Assembly (NCBI RefSeq): GCF_007003975.1
Contig: NZ_VFTC01000035.1
Span: 1 to 58,597 of the forward strand
DNA from: Mesorhizobium sp. WSM4306
GTDB lineage: Bacteria > Pseudomonadota > Alphaproteobacteria > Rhizobiales > Rhizobiaceae
DNA length: 58,597 bases
Direction: 5' to 3'
In this document: in pieces, positions 50,957-58,597 of the stretch
How positions within the stretch are numbered: position 1 is the stretch's first letter
Layout of the letters: each line of letters opens with the position of its first letter
The notes under the pieces: model-generated
What the model was told of the DNA's origin: nothing
Seen by the model: only the letters and a program-made list of their open reading frames with translations
Databases searched by the model: none
Position numbers and translations under genes: made by a program

Positions 50957-51170
50957 CGAGGTTTTTCGAAGCAATGGGCGCTAACTGCGCGCTGAGCGCG
51001 TTGGCATGGCTTTTGAGACTGAGTGACTGTGACTGCACTCAATGGGGCAAGACGAGCGATGCGCTCCTCCCTGAACCCGTGTGCCGTCTCTGAGAGGAAA
51101 CCAGCTCGTGCAGAAACCTTTGGAAATAGCTTTGGACCGCAACGTGGTATTGCAGATGGAGTCCCCGGCT

Positions 51171-51310
51171 CCTTCGATTAGAGTCGAGAACTGGCTGCAT
51201 GGCGAGCCCCTCACGAGCTTTGAGCCCGGCAAGTGTACATAGTCGAATTTTGGGCAACTTGGTGCGGCCCATGTGTGGACGGGATGCCCCATCTGATCCA
51301 GCTGCAGGGC
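51171..51310 (+). pseudogene. Thioredoxin/TlpA-like redoxin fragment
   Basis: One frame reads RVENWLHGEPLTSFEPGK and, after a one-base shift near 51233, VYIVEFWATWCGPCVDGMPHLIQLQ, with the WCGPC active site. Similarity stops before the gltD start, which marks a junction at about 51310-51345. Confidence 0.75.
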
Positions 51311-51348
51311 GTCGCCAGGCGCACCATCTGGACAGCAGGAACTGGACT

Positions 51349-52803
51349 ATGGGCAAGGTAACAGGCTTTCTCGAAATCGACCGGCAGGTGCACAAGTACC
51401 AGCCGGCCTCCGACCGCATCCGGCATTTCCGCGAATTCACGCTGCCGATGTCCGACAAAGAGGTCGAGAAACAGGCCGCGCGCTGCATGGATTGCGGCAT
51501 TCCGTTCTGCCATGGGCCGACGGGCTGCCCGATCCACAACCAGATCCCGGACTGGAACGACCTCGTCTACAATGGCGACTGGGACAATGCGATCCGCAAC
51601 CTGCATTCGACCAACAATTTCCCGGAGTTCACCGGCCGCATCTGCCCCGCACCTTGCGAGGAAGCCTGCACGCTGAACCTCGAGGACATCCCCGTCGCCA
51701 TCAAGACGGTCGAGCAGGCGATCGCCGACAAGGCTTACGAGACCGGCCATATCAGGCCCTATCCGCCGGAGAAGAAGACCGGCAAGCGCGTCGCCGTCAT
51801 CGGCTCCGGCCCGGCCGGCATGTCGGCTGCCCAGCAGCTCGGCCGCGCCGGCCACGACGTCCATGTCTATGAGCGCGAGAGCCGGCCCGGCGGGTTGATG
51901 CGTTACGGCATTCCCGACTTCAAGATCGAGAAGCACTATATCGACCGGCGCATCGAGCAGATGCAGGGCGAGGGCGTCACCTTCCATTGCGGCGTCAATG
52001 TCGGCGTCGACAAGCCGGTTGCCGAGCTGCTCGCCGAACATGACGCCGTGCTTTATTGCGGCGGTTCCGAAACGCCGCGCGCGGCCGGCATTCCCGGCGA
52101 CGATCTCGGCGGCGTGCATGACGCGATGCCCTATCTGGTGCAGCAGAACAGGCGTGTCGGCGGCGAACCGATCCAGTCGGTGGCGTGGCCGTCGCATCCG
52201 ATCCTCGCCGGCGGCCAGCATGTCGTCGTCGTCGGCGGCGGCGACACTGCCTCCGACTGCGTCGGCACCGCCTTCCGCCAGGGCGCGGTGCGCGTCACCC
52301 AGCTCGACATCCGGCCGCAGCCGCCGGAAAAGGAAGACAAGCTGTCGGTCTGGCCATACTGGGCGACCAAGATGCGCACGTCATCCTCGCAGGCCGAAGG
52401 CGCCGAGCGCGAATTCCAGGTGGCGACGCTTGAATTCATCGGCGAAAACGGCCAGCTGACCGGGGTCAAATGCTGCGAAGTCGACGAAAAGCGCAAGCCG
52501 ATCGCCGGCACCGAATTCGTCATCCGCGCCGATCTCGCGTTCATCGCCATCGGCTTTGCCGGGCCAGCCGCTCGCGGGCCGGTGTCGGAACTGGCCGGCC
52601 AGATGAAGATCGCCATTGACAGCCGCCGCTCGAAGAATGTCGAGGCCAATGACCGGGACTACAGGACCAGCGTCGAAAAGCTCTATGCGGCGGGCGACGT
52701 GCGGCGCGGCCAGTCGCTGGTCGTCTGGGCGATCCGCGAGGGCCGCCAGGCGGCGCGCGCCATCGATGAGGCGCTGATGGGATCGAGCGTGCTGCCGCGC
52801 TGA
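51349..52803 (+). CDS. gltD: GltD, glutamate synthase small subunit
   Basis: 484 residues from ATG 51349 (a longer open frame starts inside the redoxin relic). It is a flavoprotein which oxidises NADPH and passes electrons to GltB. N-terminal cysteine clusters are CMDCGIPFCHGPTGCPIHN and CPAPCEEACTLN for two [4Fe-4S]; the FAD site is GSGPAGMSAAQQLGRAGHDVHVYE; the NADPH site is VVVGGGDTASDC. Codon use is far more GC-rich than in the nod genes, as in chromosomal genes, and gltB is absent, so this looks like a captured chromosomal gene copy. Confidence 0.95.
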   Translation: MGKVTGFLEIDRQVHKYQPASDRIRHFREFTLPMSDKEVEKQAARCMDCGIPFCHGPTGCPIHNQIPDWNDLVYNGDWDNAIRNLHSTNNFPEFTGRICPAPCEEACTLNLEDIPVAIKTVEQAIADKAYETGHIRPYPPEKKTGKRVAVIGSGPAGMSAAQQLGRAGHDVHVYERESRPGGLMRYGIPDFKIEKHYIDRRIEQMQGEGVTFHCGVNVGVDKPVAELLAEHDAVLYCGGSETPRAAGIPGDDLGGVHDAMPYLVQQNRRVGGEPIQSVAWPSHPILAGGQHVVVVGGGDTASDCVGTAFRQGAVRVTQLDIRPQPPEKEDKLSVWPYWATKMRTSSSQAEGAEREFQVATLEFIGENGQLTGVKCCEVDEKRKPIAGTEFVIRADLAFIAIGFAGPAARGPVSELAGQMKIAIDSRRSKNVEANDRDYRTSVEKLYAAGDVRRGQSLVVWAIREGRQAARAIDEALMGSSVLPR

Positions 52804-52829
52804 GTCCGTCTCGAGACCCTACTTGTGCG

Positions 52830-53110
52830 GCCACCTGAAGGCGCTTTCCGCCCTTCCGCTGCCCCGGGCAGCTTACGGACTGATCGCCGTGGTCGTTTCG
52901 GTTGTGGCCCCGGCCGCAGGCTGCCGCCTTGGCGGCCAAGAAAAATCGTCGGCGCGGCCGGGCGCAGCAGCGGGCGCCTTGCCCTCGACGACGAATTTTT
53001 CACCGGGCCCGTCCGGCTTGGCCGGCGCTGCGGCACCGAGAAGTTCCGAACCGCCGTCGAGTGCCGGTGATTGCGAGTCGGCGTCGGTAGCCGGGTCGGC
53101 GGCCTCAGTC
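52830..53110 (-). pseudogene. 3' end of a gene captured together with gltD
   Basis: A minus frame rich in Ala, Pro and Gly (SPALDGGSELLGAAAPAKPDGPGEKFVVEGKAP...) runs convergently to gltD and ends near 52880. The base composition continues that of gltD up to about 53110, where it drops. Protein family not recognised; likely the tail of the gene following gltD in the source chromosome. Confidence 0.4.
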
Positions 53111-53119
53111 TTTTCCTTC

Positions 53120-53868
53120 GAGGGTGGACTACGTTACTGGCCAGTACCGGCAACGCATCGAAGGAACTTTACAATCATAAAGGTACGTCACTGGTCTCGC
53201 GGCTCACCTATGACGATCTAGACGCGCATTCGAGTCCACAATCCGACTGGCATTTTCGTAAAGGCCTCCTCGGTGCGGGCGGCATCAGGGAGGATTTTCT
53301 CATGACGAGGACTTCTTACGGAAATGGGGGGCTACTCAAACACATTCAGTGATCAGCGCGGGGGCGGCGTCAGCTATTTCACCGCCGATCTTGGATATAA
53401 TTTCTTGAACTCACCGCGCTACCGCATCGGTGCTTTTGTTGGCAACAATTTCTGGCACGAGAGCTACGATGCTTTCGGTTGCACGCAGCAGGCGACCAAC
53501 TGGGGAACCTGTGTGCCAACCGTCCCACCTACGTCAACCTCTCAGCCAGGACAACGATTGGCATTCGCTGCGACTCGGCTTGGCCGGGCAGACGCAACTC
53601 ACCGAGCGACTCAGCCTTTCTGGTGACGTGGCGTTCCTCTTCACGCGGCTCGACGGCAAAGAGCAGCACCACATGCGCCCAAGATCAAGCTAATTCCCGA
53701 AGACGGCGATGGGCATGGCGTCCAGCTCGAGGCGGTGTTGCGGCCGTGGCGAATAACGGCACCGCTCATTTCGAAGAGGCAATGGGCGGTCGTGGTTCCC
53801 CGCAGGCCGACGATTGGAAGGCAAAGCGCTACGGCGTTTTCGTGCAGGCTAGCATCAAGTTCAACTGA
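53120..53868 (+). pseudogene. Outer-membrane beta-barrel protein, frameshifted
   Basis: Successive plus frames give GTSLVSRLTYDDLDAHSS, GGYSNTFSDQRGGGVSYFTADLGYNFLNSPRYRIGAFVGNNFWHESYDAFGC, DWHSLRLGLAGQTQLTERLSLSGDVAFLFTRLDG and a C-terminal VQASIKFN. Alternating amphipathic strands and a final Phe/Asn indicate a secreted beta-barrel (omptin-like or related). At least three frameshifts. Confidence 0.65.
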
Positions 53869-53879
53869 GAGAGCAAGAA

Positions 53880-54195
53880 CCGAGGAGAGCGGCGATGCCA
53901 CTCCAGCTCATTACGATCATTGGATCAACAGAAGGAAGTTTTCCGAAGAGTTTTGCAAGCGTGCGCAAAGTCGCCAGACAAAGTTCTCTCGGTCCATAGT
54001 GTACGTGCCGTCACGCCCGTTCTCGACATGGTTGAATGATACGTCCCGCGCGATCGATCAAAGTCGTTTTTCATTGGTTTTCCGGAAATCGCGGGGAGCA
54101 CAGCGTGCTGTGACCCTCGCCTGCTGGTTTTCTGTCAACGCGCAGATGAGGGAGAATGAGCGTACAGCAAAAATCATCAGTGCTGTCGCTTTCGC
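53880..54195. other. Gap with no recognised gene
   Basis: Short frames only. A 14-bp palindrome (CACAGCGTGCTGTG) lies near 54100. Nothing else identified. Confidence 0.35.
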
Positions 54196-54199
54196 CAAA

Positions 54200-54560
54200 G
54201 CCCGCCGCAGCTAAACGGGGTCCCACGCCCGGTAGCGCCCCCTGCCGGTCACCTCACGGATGCCGAGTTCGGCACCAGCCCGAGCGCAGCGCGCTGGCTA
54301 ATTTTCAGCTCGGCCGCGACCAGACCTGCCGACACCAGCGGCCGCGCCAGCACCAGCTCGATCAGCGCCGGCAGGCTCGAGTTTTTGCGCCGGTTCCTGA
54401 GCCGGCGCTCCATCTGGCTTTTGGCCAGCGCCTGGATGATTGCAAGGCTGAAACAGTCGATGGAACGCCCCTCCAGCGAAGCCGAACCGGACGAGGCGCG
54501 CGCGCCAGGTCCTTCGGCTGCCATCGGCACGCTGGGTTTAAGTGCTTGGGGTGACACGGC
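54200..54560 (-). pseudogene. DUF1612 / helix-turn-helix protein, C-terminal relic
   Basis: The minus frame reads LIELVLARPLVSAGLVAAELKISQRAALGLV and, after a frameshift, AELGIREVTGRGRYRAWDPV and a stop: the HTH tail of the DUF1612 proteins common on rhizobial plasmids and islands. The N-terminal domain is absent. Confidence 0.6.
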
Positions 54561-54579
54561 GTGATCTCCGCCGTTGGCG

Positions 54580-54617
54580 GGAACAGGGCAGTGCAATAGT
54601 ACTGCCCTGTTCCTTTT
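54580..54617. terminator. Long stem-loop next to the ABC binding-protein relic
   Basis: GGAACAGGGCAGT and ACTGCCCTGTTCC form a perfect 13-bp stem around GCAATAGT, followed on the plus strand by TTTT. It lies directly behind the stop codon of the minus-strand binding-protein relic, where it could be a terminator or mRNA-stabilising hairpin. Confidence 0.65.
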
Positions 54618-54619
54618 GA

Positions 54620-55600
54620 TCAGAGGCCAGTGCGGATTTCTTCGGCAAGCGCCCTCAACGTCGTCTCGACGTCATCGCCGTTTACCATCTTCTGCATCGC
54701 CACGGCCCATGCGTTCATGGCTTCGCCGAAGCCGACACGCGGTGTGAAAGCCAGCGCGGCTTGGTCCTGTATCTTTTTGAAGCTGTCAACGAAGTTGTTG
54801 AACTCGGGCTGCGAAGCGTACTTAGTCCAGGTGTCGTCTGCCAGGTCGACGTGCGCGGCGGATTGACGAGCTGGCCAGCAAGGGCACCCTTGAGCGCCAC
54901 CTGCTTGGAGGTGGCCCACGGGATGAACAGCCAGGCCGTGCCCTTCTTTTCGGAAGCCGCGTTCATGGCGAGAGCCCAGATCCAGATGTCAGACTCCAAG
55001 CTCGTGGCGCTCGGTGCGTGCAGCGGCGGAGCGAAGGCGATCTTGCCGGATGCCGGCTTCCCCGCAACATCGTTCCAGAAGCCGAACATATTTGAGTCGA
55101 TCGTCATCGCGCTGCGGCCGGACGCGAAGGAAGGAGCCGCGCACTTCTTGATCATGTCCACGTAATGTAGTCGTATCCAGCATCGGTAAGCTTCCAATCG
55201 CTCAGGTATTTGTCCAGCGGCTCCAGGGCGCCACTCGGAGCGAGGTCCTACGCGGGCTGAATGCCAGTGCCGAACACATCCCATGCTGGCGACTTCGTCG
55301 TCAGTTGGATCGTCATCTTGTTCCAGTAAGAATCGTCTGGGTAGAGTTCCGGCGTGACCTTGATGCCGGGTCAGCTTCTCGAACTCCGGAAATTGCGCAG
55401 CGAGAGCATCCGCATAGGGGTGGATGTCGTAGGCCCAAGTTATGCTGGTCCCTTCGAATTGACGCCAGTTCACGGTGTCGGCAGCGGCCGAATTAGTGAG
55501 CGATGCCGAGACGGCAAAAAACGCCAAGTCAAAAGCAAGCTGTTTGCGAAGCGACGCGCACCTGTAACGAGTACGGGGAATGAGCGACCCATGTAATCCT
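54620..55600 (-). pseudogene. Sugar ABC-transporter substrate-binding protein, frameshifted
   Basis: From the 5' side: signal-peptide-like LAFDLAFFAVSASLTNSAAA, then VNWRQFEGTSITWAYDIHPYADALAAQFPEFEKLT; later AMTIDSNMFGFWNDVAGKPASGKIAFAPPLHAPSATSLESDIWIWALAMNAASEKKGTAWLFI and the end DTWTKYASQPEFNNFVDSF...FTPRVGFGEAMNAWAVAMQKM. A periplasmic solute-binding protein (family 1) with several frameshifts. Confidence 0.8.
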
Positions 55601-55789
55601 CCCTGGGGCATTTTGCCAATTTTTGGGTCCACTCCTCCATCCCGAGTTCGCTCATAGCCACAATAAGCGGTTTCCAACGAGCTCGCTCTGAATGCACCAG
55701 GCCAACTGGGTAAAAACGGGTAACCGGCACTAAAAGGCGTTGTAGTATCGCCACCAGAAATACTGCTCCGTGGTGCTGGCCTTTGCCTG

Positions 55790-55870
55790 GGGGCGCAACA
55801 CGGCAACTACCCGCTCAAAACGGTTGGTCCTCTACCTCTTATTCACCGTCGCTTTCCTCGCGGCCTAACC
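55790..55870 (+). pseudogene. ABC permease N-terminal fragment
   Basis: The plus frame reads TATTRSKRLVLYLLFTVAFLAA then a stop, like the first membrane helix of a MalG-type permease. May be the lost front part of the fragment at 48436-48536. Confidence 0.4.
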
Positions 55871-56052
55871 CGGCCGGAATATCCGTTGCCAGAAAAAGGC
55901 CTCGCGGCCGGTTCGAGGCTCATCCCTCCTCCGAAGCAGCACGCTCAAGTATCGTCACAAGCCCCGAGCGCTTCGCGTTCGGCGATGTCCAAATTCCGAC
56001 AATGTCGGATACAGTCAGATCTACTGGATTGCGTTTGAATGGTTTTCTCATT

Positions 56053-56068
56053 TGGCACAGTACATGCG
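56053..56068 (+). promoter_or_regulatory. Sigma-54 type promoter, copy B
   Basis: TGGCACAGTACATGCG has a perfect -24 element and correctly placed GC. The palindrome TCCGACAATGTCGGA lies about 50 bp upstream. It leads into the M16 peptidase relic and the methyltransferase gene. Confidence 0.6.
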
Positions 56069-56239
56069 GGTCATCCGCAAAACACGTGACCGACCAACAA
56101 GAGTTCGCATGATCACCTTACCACAACATACAGCCGCCGCGGAACAATCACTTGGCCCCTGATCGCCCACCCCGGCACCACAACCGGAGTCATCGATGTT
56201 CTGACAGGCTGCCCAAGGATACCTGCTGCAACAGGGCTT

Positions 56240-56480
56240 GCCCTGGTGACGACCACTCCGGCTCCGCCGGTTACCGACGAGGGCAAAGTGACGGATTTCC
56301 TGCTTTTCAACGGCATGGAGGTGGCTGTCATTCCCGACCACCGCGCCGGTCGTCACCCATATGGTCTGGTGCAGGATCGGCAGCGCGGAATGAGCCGCCG
56401 GGGATATCTGCATGTCTTCGAGCATCTGATGCTCAAGGCGCCTCATGACGAGCACGGCTCCGTCGCCTGGAGAGATTGAA
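56240..56480 (+). pseudogene. M16 metallopeptidase relic (N-terminal)
   Basis: The plus frame reads VTDEGKVTDFLLFNGMEVAVIPDHRA, then RGYLHVFEHLMLKAP. This matches the M16 family N-terminus (FTL-NGLEVVVIPDHRA ... HFLEHLMFKGT) including the zinc motif HxxEH. The segment between is shortened and the frame ends at 56479; some 350 residues are missing. Confidence 0.75.
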
Positions 56481-56497
56481 CCCAAAGGGAGATTCAG

Positions 56498-57556
56498 ATG
56501 TCTGAAGCGAATCAGGAAAAGTTGGACGCATTCTTGGGGAAAATGGTCGGCGATCTCGGTGCGATCGCAACGGGCGCGGGAGTCCTGCTGGGGGACAGAC
56601 TCGGCCTGTTCAAGGCATTGCGCGAAGGCGGCAAGATGACGGCCGCCGAACTTTCGACACGCACCGGCACCCAGGAACGCCTCGTAAGGGAATGGCTTTC
56701 CGGGCAGGCGGCGGCGGGTTACGTCGACTACGATGAAGCGAGCGACAAATTCTATCTCAACGCCGAGCAAGAGCTGGTGTTCGCTGATGAAGACAGCCCG
56801 GCCTTCATGGCAGGCGCATTCGAGTTCCTGTCCGCGCTGTGGCTCGATGAAGAAAAGGTGAGGCAGGCATTCCAGTCCGGCAAGGGCGTCGGGTGGCACG
56901 ATCATAGCGCGTGTCTGTTTCGCGGTACGGAACGGTTCTTCCGTCCAGGCTACAATGCCAATCTGATCGACTCCTGGCTGCCGGCCTTGGAGGGCGTCGT
57001 CGAGAAGCTCGAACGCGGCGTGGACGTCGCGGATGTTGGATGCGGTCATGGTGCATCGACCGTGCTCATGGCACAGGCCTTCCCCAATTCGCGCTTCGTC
57101 GGCTTCGACTATCATGCCCCTTCGATTGAGCGCGCCCGCAAGGCGGCCGAGGTAGCCGGCGTCGGCGTTAACACGCGGTTCGACGTGGCGGCCGCCAAGA
57201 GCTATCCCGGAACCTATGACCTCGTCACATTCTTCGATTGCCTTCACGACATGGGCGACCCGACGGGCGCCGCCACCCATGTCCACGGATCGCTCAAGCC
57301 GGACGGCACGTGGATGATCGTCGAGCCGTTCGCGCATGATCATCTGGCGGCGAACCTCAATCCCGTCGGCCGCGTTTACTATGCCGCTTCCACTTTCGTG
57401 TGCACGCCCGCATCCGTGTCGCAGGAAGTCGGGCTCGCGCTTGGAGCCCAGGCCGGTGAGGCGAGGCTGCGCAAGGTTGTGACCGGCGGCGGCTTCAAGC
57501 GATTGCGTCGCGCCGCGGAGACACCGTTCAACATGGTGCTGGAGGCCCGCCCTTAG
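56498..57556 (+). CDS. Class I SAM-dependent methyltransferase with winged-helix N-terminus
   Basis: 352 residues, GGGAGATTC precedes the start. Residues 20-85 form a winged-helix-like dimerisation domain (DRLGLFKALREGGKMTAAELSTRTGTQERLVREWLSGQAAAGYVDYD). The SAM domain has motif I VADVGCGHGAS near residue 177-187, GFDYHAPSIERARK and DLVTFFDCLHDMGDP. The architecture is that of small-molecule O- or C-methyltransferases. Substrate unknown. A sigma-54 promoter lies 430 bp upstream, with an M16 peptidase relic in between; a fragment of a second copy of this gene is at 47660-47710. Confidence 0.85.
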   Translation: MSEANQEKLDAFLGKMVGDLGAIATGAGVLLGDRLGLFKALREGGKMTAAELSTRTGTQERLVREWLSGQAAAGYVDYDEASDKFYLNAEQELVFADEDSPAFMAGAFEFLSALWLDEEKVRQAFQSGKGVGWHDHSACLFRGTERFFRPGYNANLIDSWLPALEGVVEKLERGVDVADVGCGHGASTVLMAQAFPNSRFVGFDYHAPSIERARKAAEVAGVGVNTRFDVAAAKSYPGTYDLVTFFDCLHDMGDPTGAATHVHGSLKPDGTWMIVEPFAHDHLAANLNPVGRVYYAASTFVCTPASVSQEVGLALGAQAGEARLRKVVTGGGFKRLRRAAETPFNMVLEARP

Positions 57557-57650
57557 CGTGGCCGTCGCCAGAAATTGCAGCTCATCGCATTTGATGAAGA
57601 TCACCGCCAAAAATCCGGACGCATCGGGCACATTTTCAAGGCGTCTGGGT

Positions 57651-57893
57651 TCACGCAGAGGTCGCTGCCGAGTTGTGTGCCAAGAGTCCCATACGTTGCG
57701 GCTCAGAAAGGACCCCACGCACGGCGACGAACATGCCCATAGCGATGGCCGCTATAATCACATATGTCCACCATGGCGCGTTCACAAAGCTGGTAAGCCA
57801 CGTCGCACCGAACGCGCTTACGACAAAAACGAGAGCCTCGATAAAAAGACTGAGCCTGTACACATTCAGTCGTCTCATCCTCATACCACCCAT
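57651..57893 (-). CDS. Small two-helix membrane protein
   Basis: 80 residues, MRMRRLNVYRLSLFIEALVFVVSAFGATWLTSFVN...WWTYVIIAAIAMGMFVAVRGVLSEPQR: a basic N-terminus and two hydrophobic segments. A start at 57884 is equally possible. I do not recognise the family. It stands alone between the methyltransferase gene and a transposase. Confidence 0.5.
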   Translation of the reverse strand: MGGMRMRRLNVYRLSLFIEALVFVVSAFGATWLTSFVNAPWWTYVIIAAIAMGMFVAVRGVLSEPQRMGLLAHNSAATSA

Positions 57894-57977
57894 CCAAAGA
57901 CTGAGCTTGTTGCGCTACTGCGACAGAGCCTAACATATTGGAGAGTGCTCACTAGTCGACCGTGAACAATCCGAGCC

Positions 57978-58597
57978 CTAAGCGGCGACCGGCTTCGGCC
58001 GGATTTGAAGCAGGGCAATCAAGAGCGACAAAAACCCCTTCAGCCACCTGAGCAGGAGGGAGAAGTTGTAGCCGGCGGCGGCCAGGATGGCGTTGAGGGT
58101 GTCGCCCTGCTGGCCGGCGAGGTAGTTGCGGCCCATTCTGTGTTCGCTCTTGATGTGGCCGATGACGGGCTCGACCGCCGACCGCCGTCGCATCTGGCGC
58201 TTGATGGCTGGGGTGACGCGGCGTTTCTGGCCCGCGGTGAAGACCCTGAGCTTGTGGCTCTGCGGTGCGTTGTGGCCGCGATAGCCGGCGTCGGCGAGGA
58301 TGCGGCCGATCTCGTTGCCGATGGTCTTTTCCATGTCGGGGATGACGCTTGCCAGCGTGTGGCCGTCATAGGGATTGCCGGGCAGTGCTTTTGCATGCAG
58401 GGCGAACTGGCCGCCCCTGGAGCGCTTCAGCGTGGTGGCCACCGACACCTTCACCCCGAACTCGTAGGGCGCATGCGCCTTGCCCTTGCCGATGCATTCC
58501 ACCTCGTGTGCGTGCAGGCTGTAGATCTTGCGGCCGCGCTGGCGCTGGCGTTGCTCGAGAACGGTGGCGGCCTGGTAGAGCGGCCATTTGAACAGCG
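57978..58597 (-). mobile_element. IS5-type transposase, cut by the window end
   Basis: Minus-strand DDE transposase. The frame is open to the window edge (IYSLHAHEVECIGKGKAHAPYEFGVKVSVATT), continues GNPYDGHTLASVIPDM and ILADAGYRGH (Asp), and ends RRRSAVEPVIGHIKSEHRMGRNYLAG (Glu). The C-terminal half is intact; the N-terminal part lies outside the window. GC-rich, unlike the neighbouring relics, so a recent arrival. Confidence 0.9.

Noticed and set aside
51199..51348. 50-codon N-terminal extension of GltD
   Set aside because: It overlaps the thioredoxin-like relic in another frame; GltD proteins start at MGKVTGF.
1..58597. CRISPR arrays, rRNA and tRNA genes
   Set aside because: No regularly spaced short repeats, no rRNA sequence and no tRNA-like cloverleaf were recognised while reading; small RNAs cannot be excluded by eye.

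Overview
This window is part of a symbiosis island (or symbiotic plasmid) of a Mesorhizobium-like alphaproteobacterium. It carries nodulation genes (nodABC, nodIJ, nodH, two nodFE pairs, nodL, nodD), nitrogen-fixation genes (nifQ, nifS, nifW, fixABCX, nifB, fdxN, nifZ, fixU, nifA, rpoN2) and a FixV-type LacI regulator, mixed with insertion-sequence remnants and many broken genes. The pairing of rpoN2, nifA and fixV, the nifZ/fixU/nifQ set and the P450 operon resemble known Mesorhizobium islands. nodFE (unsaturated acyl chain), nodH (sulfation) and nodL (O-acetylation) together suggest a sulfated, acetylated Nod factor with a NodE-type acyl chain, as made by some symbionts of temperate galegoid legumes. 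That host assignment is inference. || Layout. 1-650: broken asnB behind a NifA-type promoter. 1.3-3.7 kb: NifA/sigma-54 promoter, prxS, rpoN2. 3.7-9.5 kb, minus strand: P450, ferredoxin/NTF2 fusion, tandem SDR fusion, flavin monooxygenase and nifQ behind one NifA/sigma-54 promoter. 9.5-10.8 kb: no recognised gene. 10.8-13.4 kb: MFS exporter and hemin factor hmuS. 13.8-16.4 kb: iscN, nifU relic, nifS, nifW. 16.4-20.2 kb: fixABCX. 20.4-22 kb: alpha/beta hydrolase and a nifA relic. 22-25.4 kb: nifB, fdxN, nifZ, fixU and a SIR2-like gene. 25.7-27.8 kb: nodL and a short NifA without GAF domain. 28.5-30.6 kb: first nodFE copy. 30.5-33 kb: nodD relic, IS481 and IS110 remnants. 33.2-38 kb: nodD, sugar isomerase, fixV, dctA. 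38.2-44 kb: nodH, nodJ, nodI, nodC, nodB, nodA (minus strand). 44.6-46.7 kb: second nodFE copy. 46.9-58.6 kb: decayed accessory DNA with a few intact genes (HslV-like protein, gltD, a methyltransferase, a small membrane protein, an IS5-type transposase cut by the window end). || Regulation. Two circuits are readable. NodD acts through nod boxes at about 30.49, 33.19, 44.02 and 46.52 kb. NifA with RpoN2 acts through TGT-N10-ACA sites paired with TGGCAC-N5-TTGCT type promoters upstream of asnB (relic), prxS-rpoN2, the P450 operon, fixABCX and nifB; there is a near-consensus site at iscN and promoter-only matches at dctA and two copies near 47.4 and 56.1 kb. A 65-bp module with two palindromes is present both upstream of nifA and between fixV and the sugar isomerase gene. 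It is the best candidate for the FixV operator and would connect a sugar-type signal to nifA. || The strongest unusual observations are: two nodFE copies in 2.1-kb direct repeats whose NodE proteins are identical except in the N-terminal 145 residues, mostly in a patch at residues 107-145; the shared FixV operator module; four copies at different stages of decay of a nodD / nod box / nodA module; and NifA-type control of the P450-nifQ operon.
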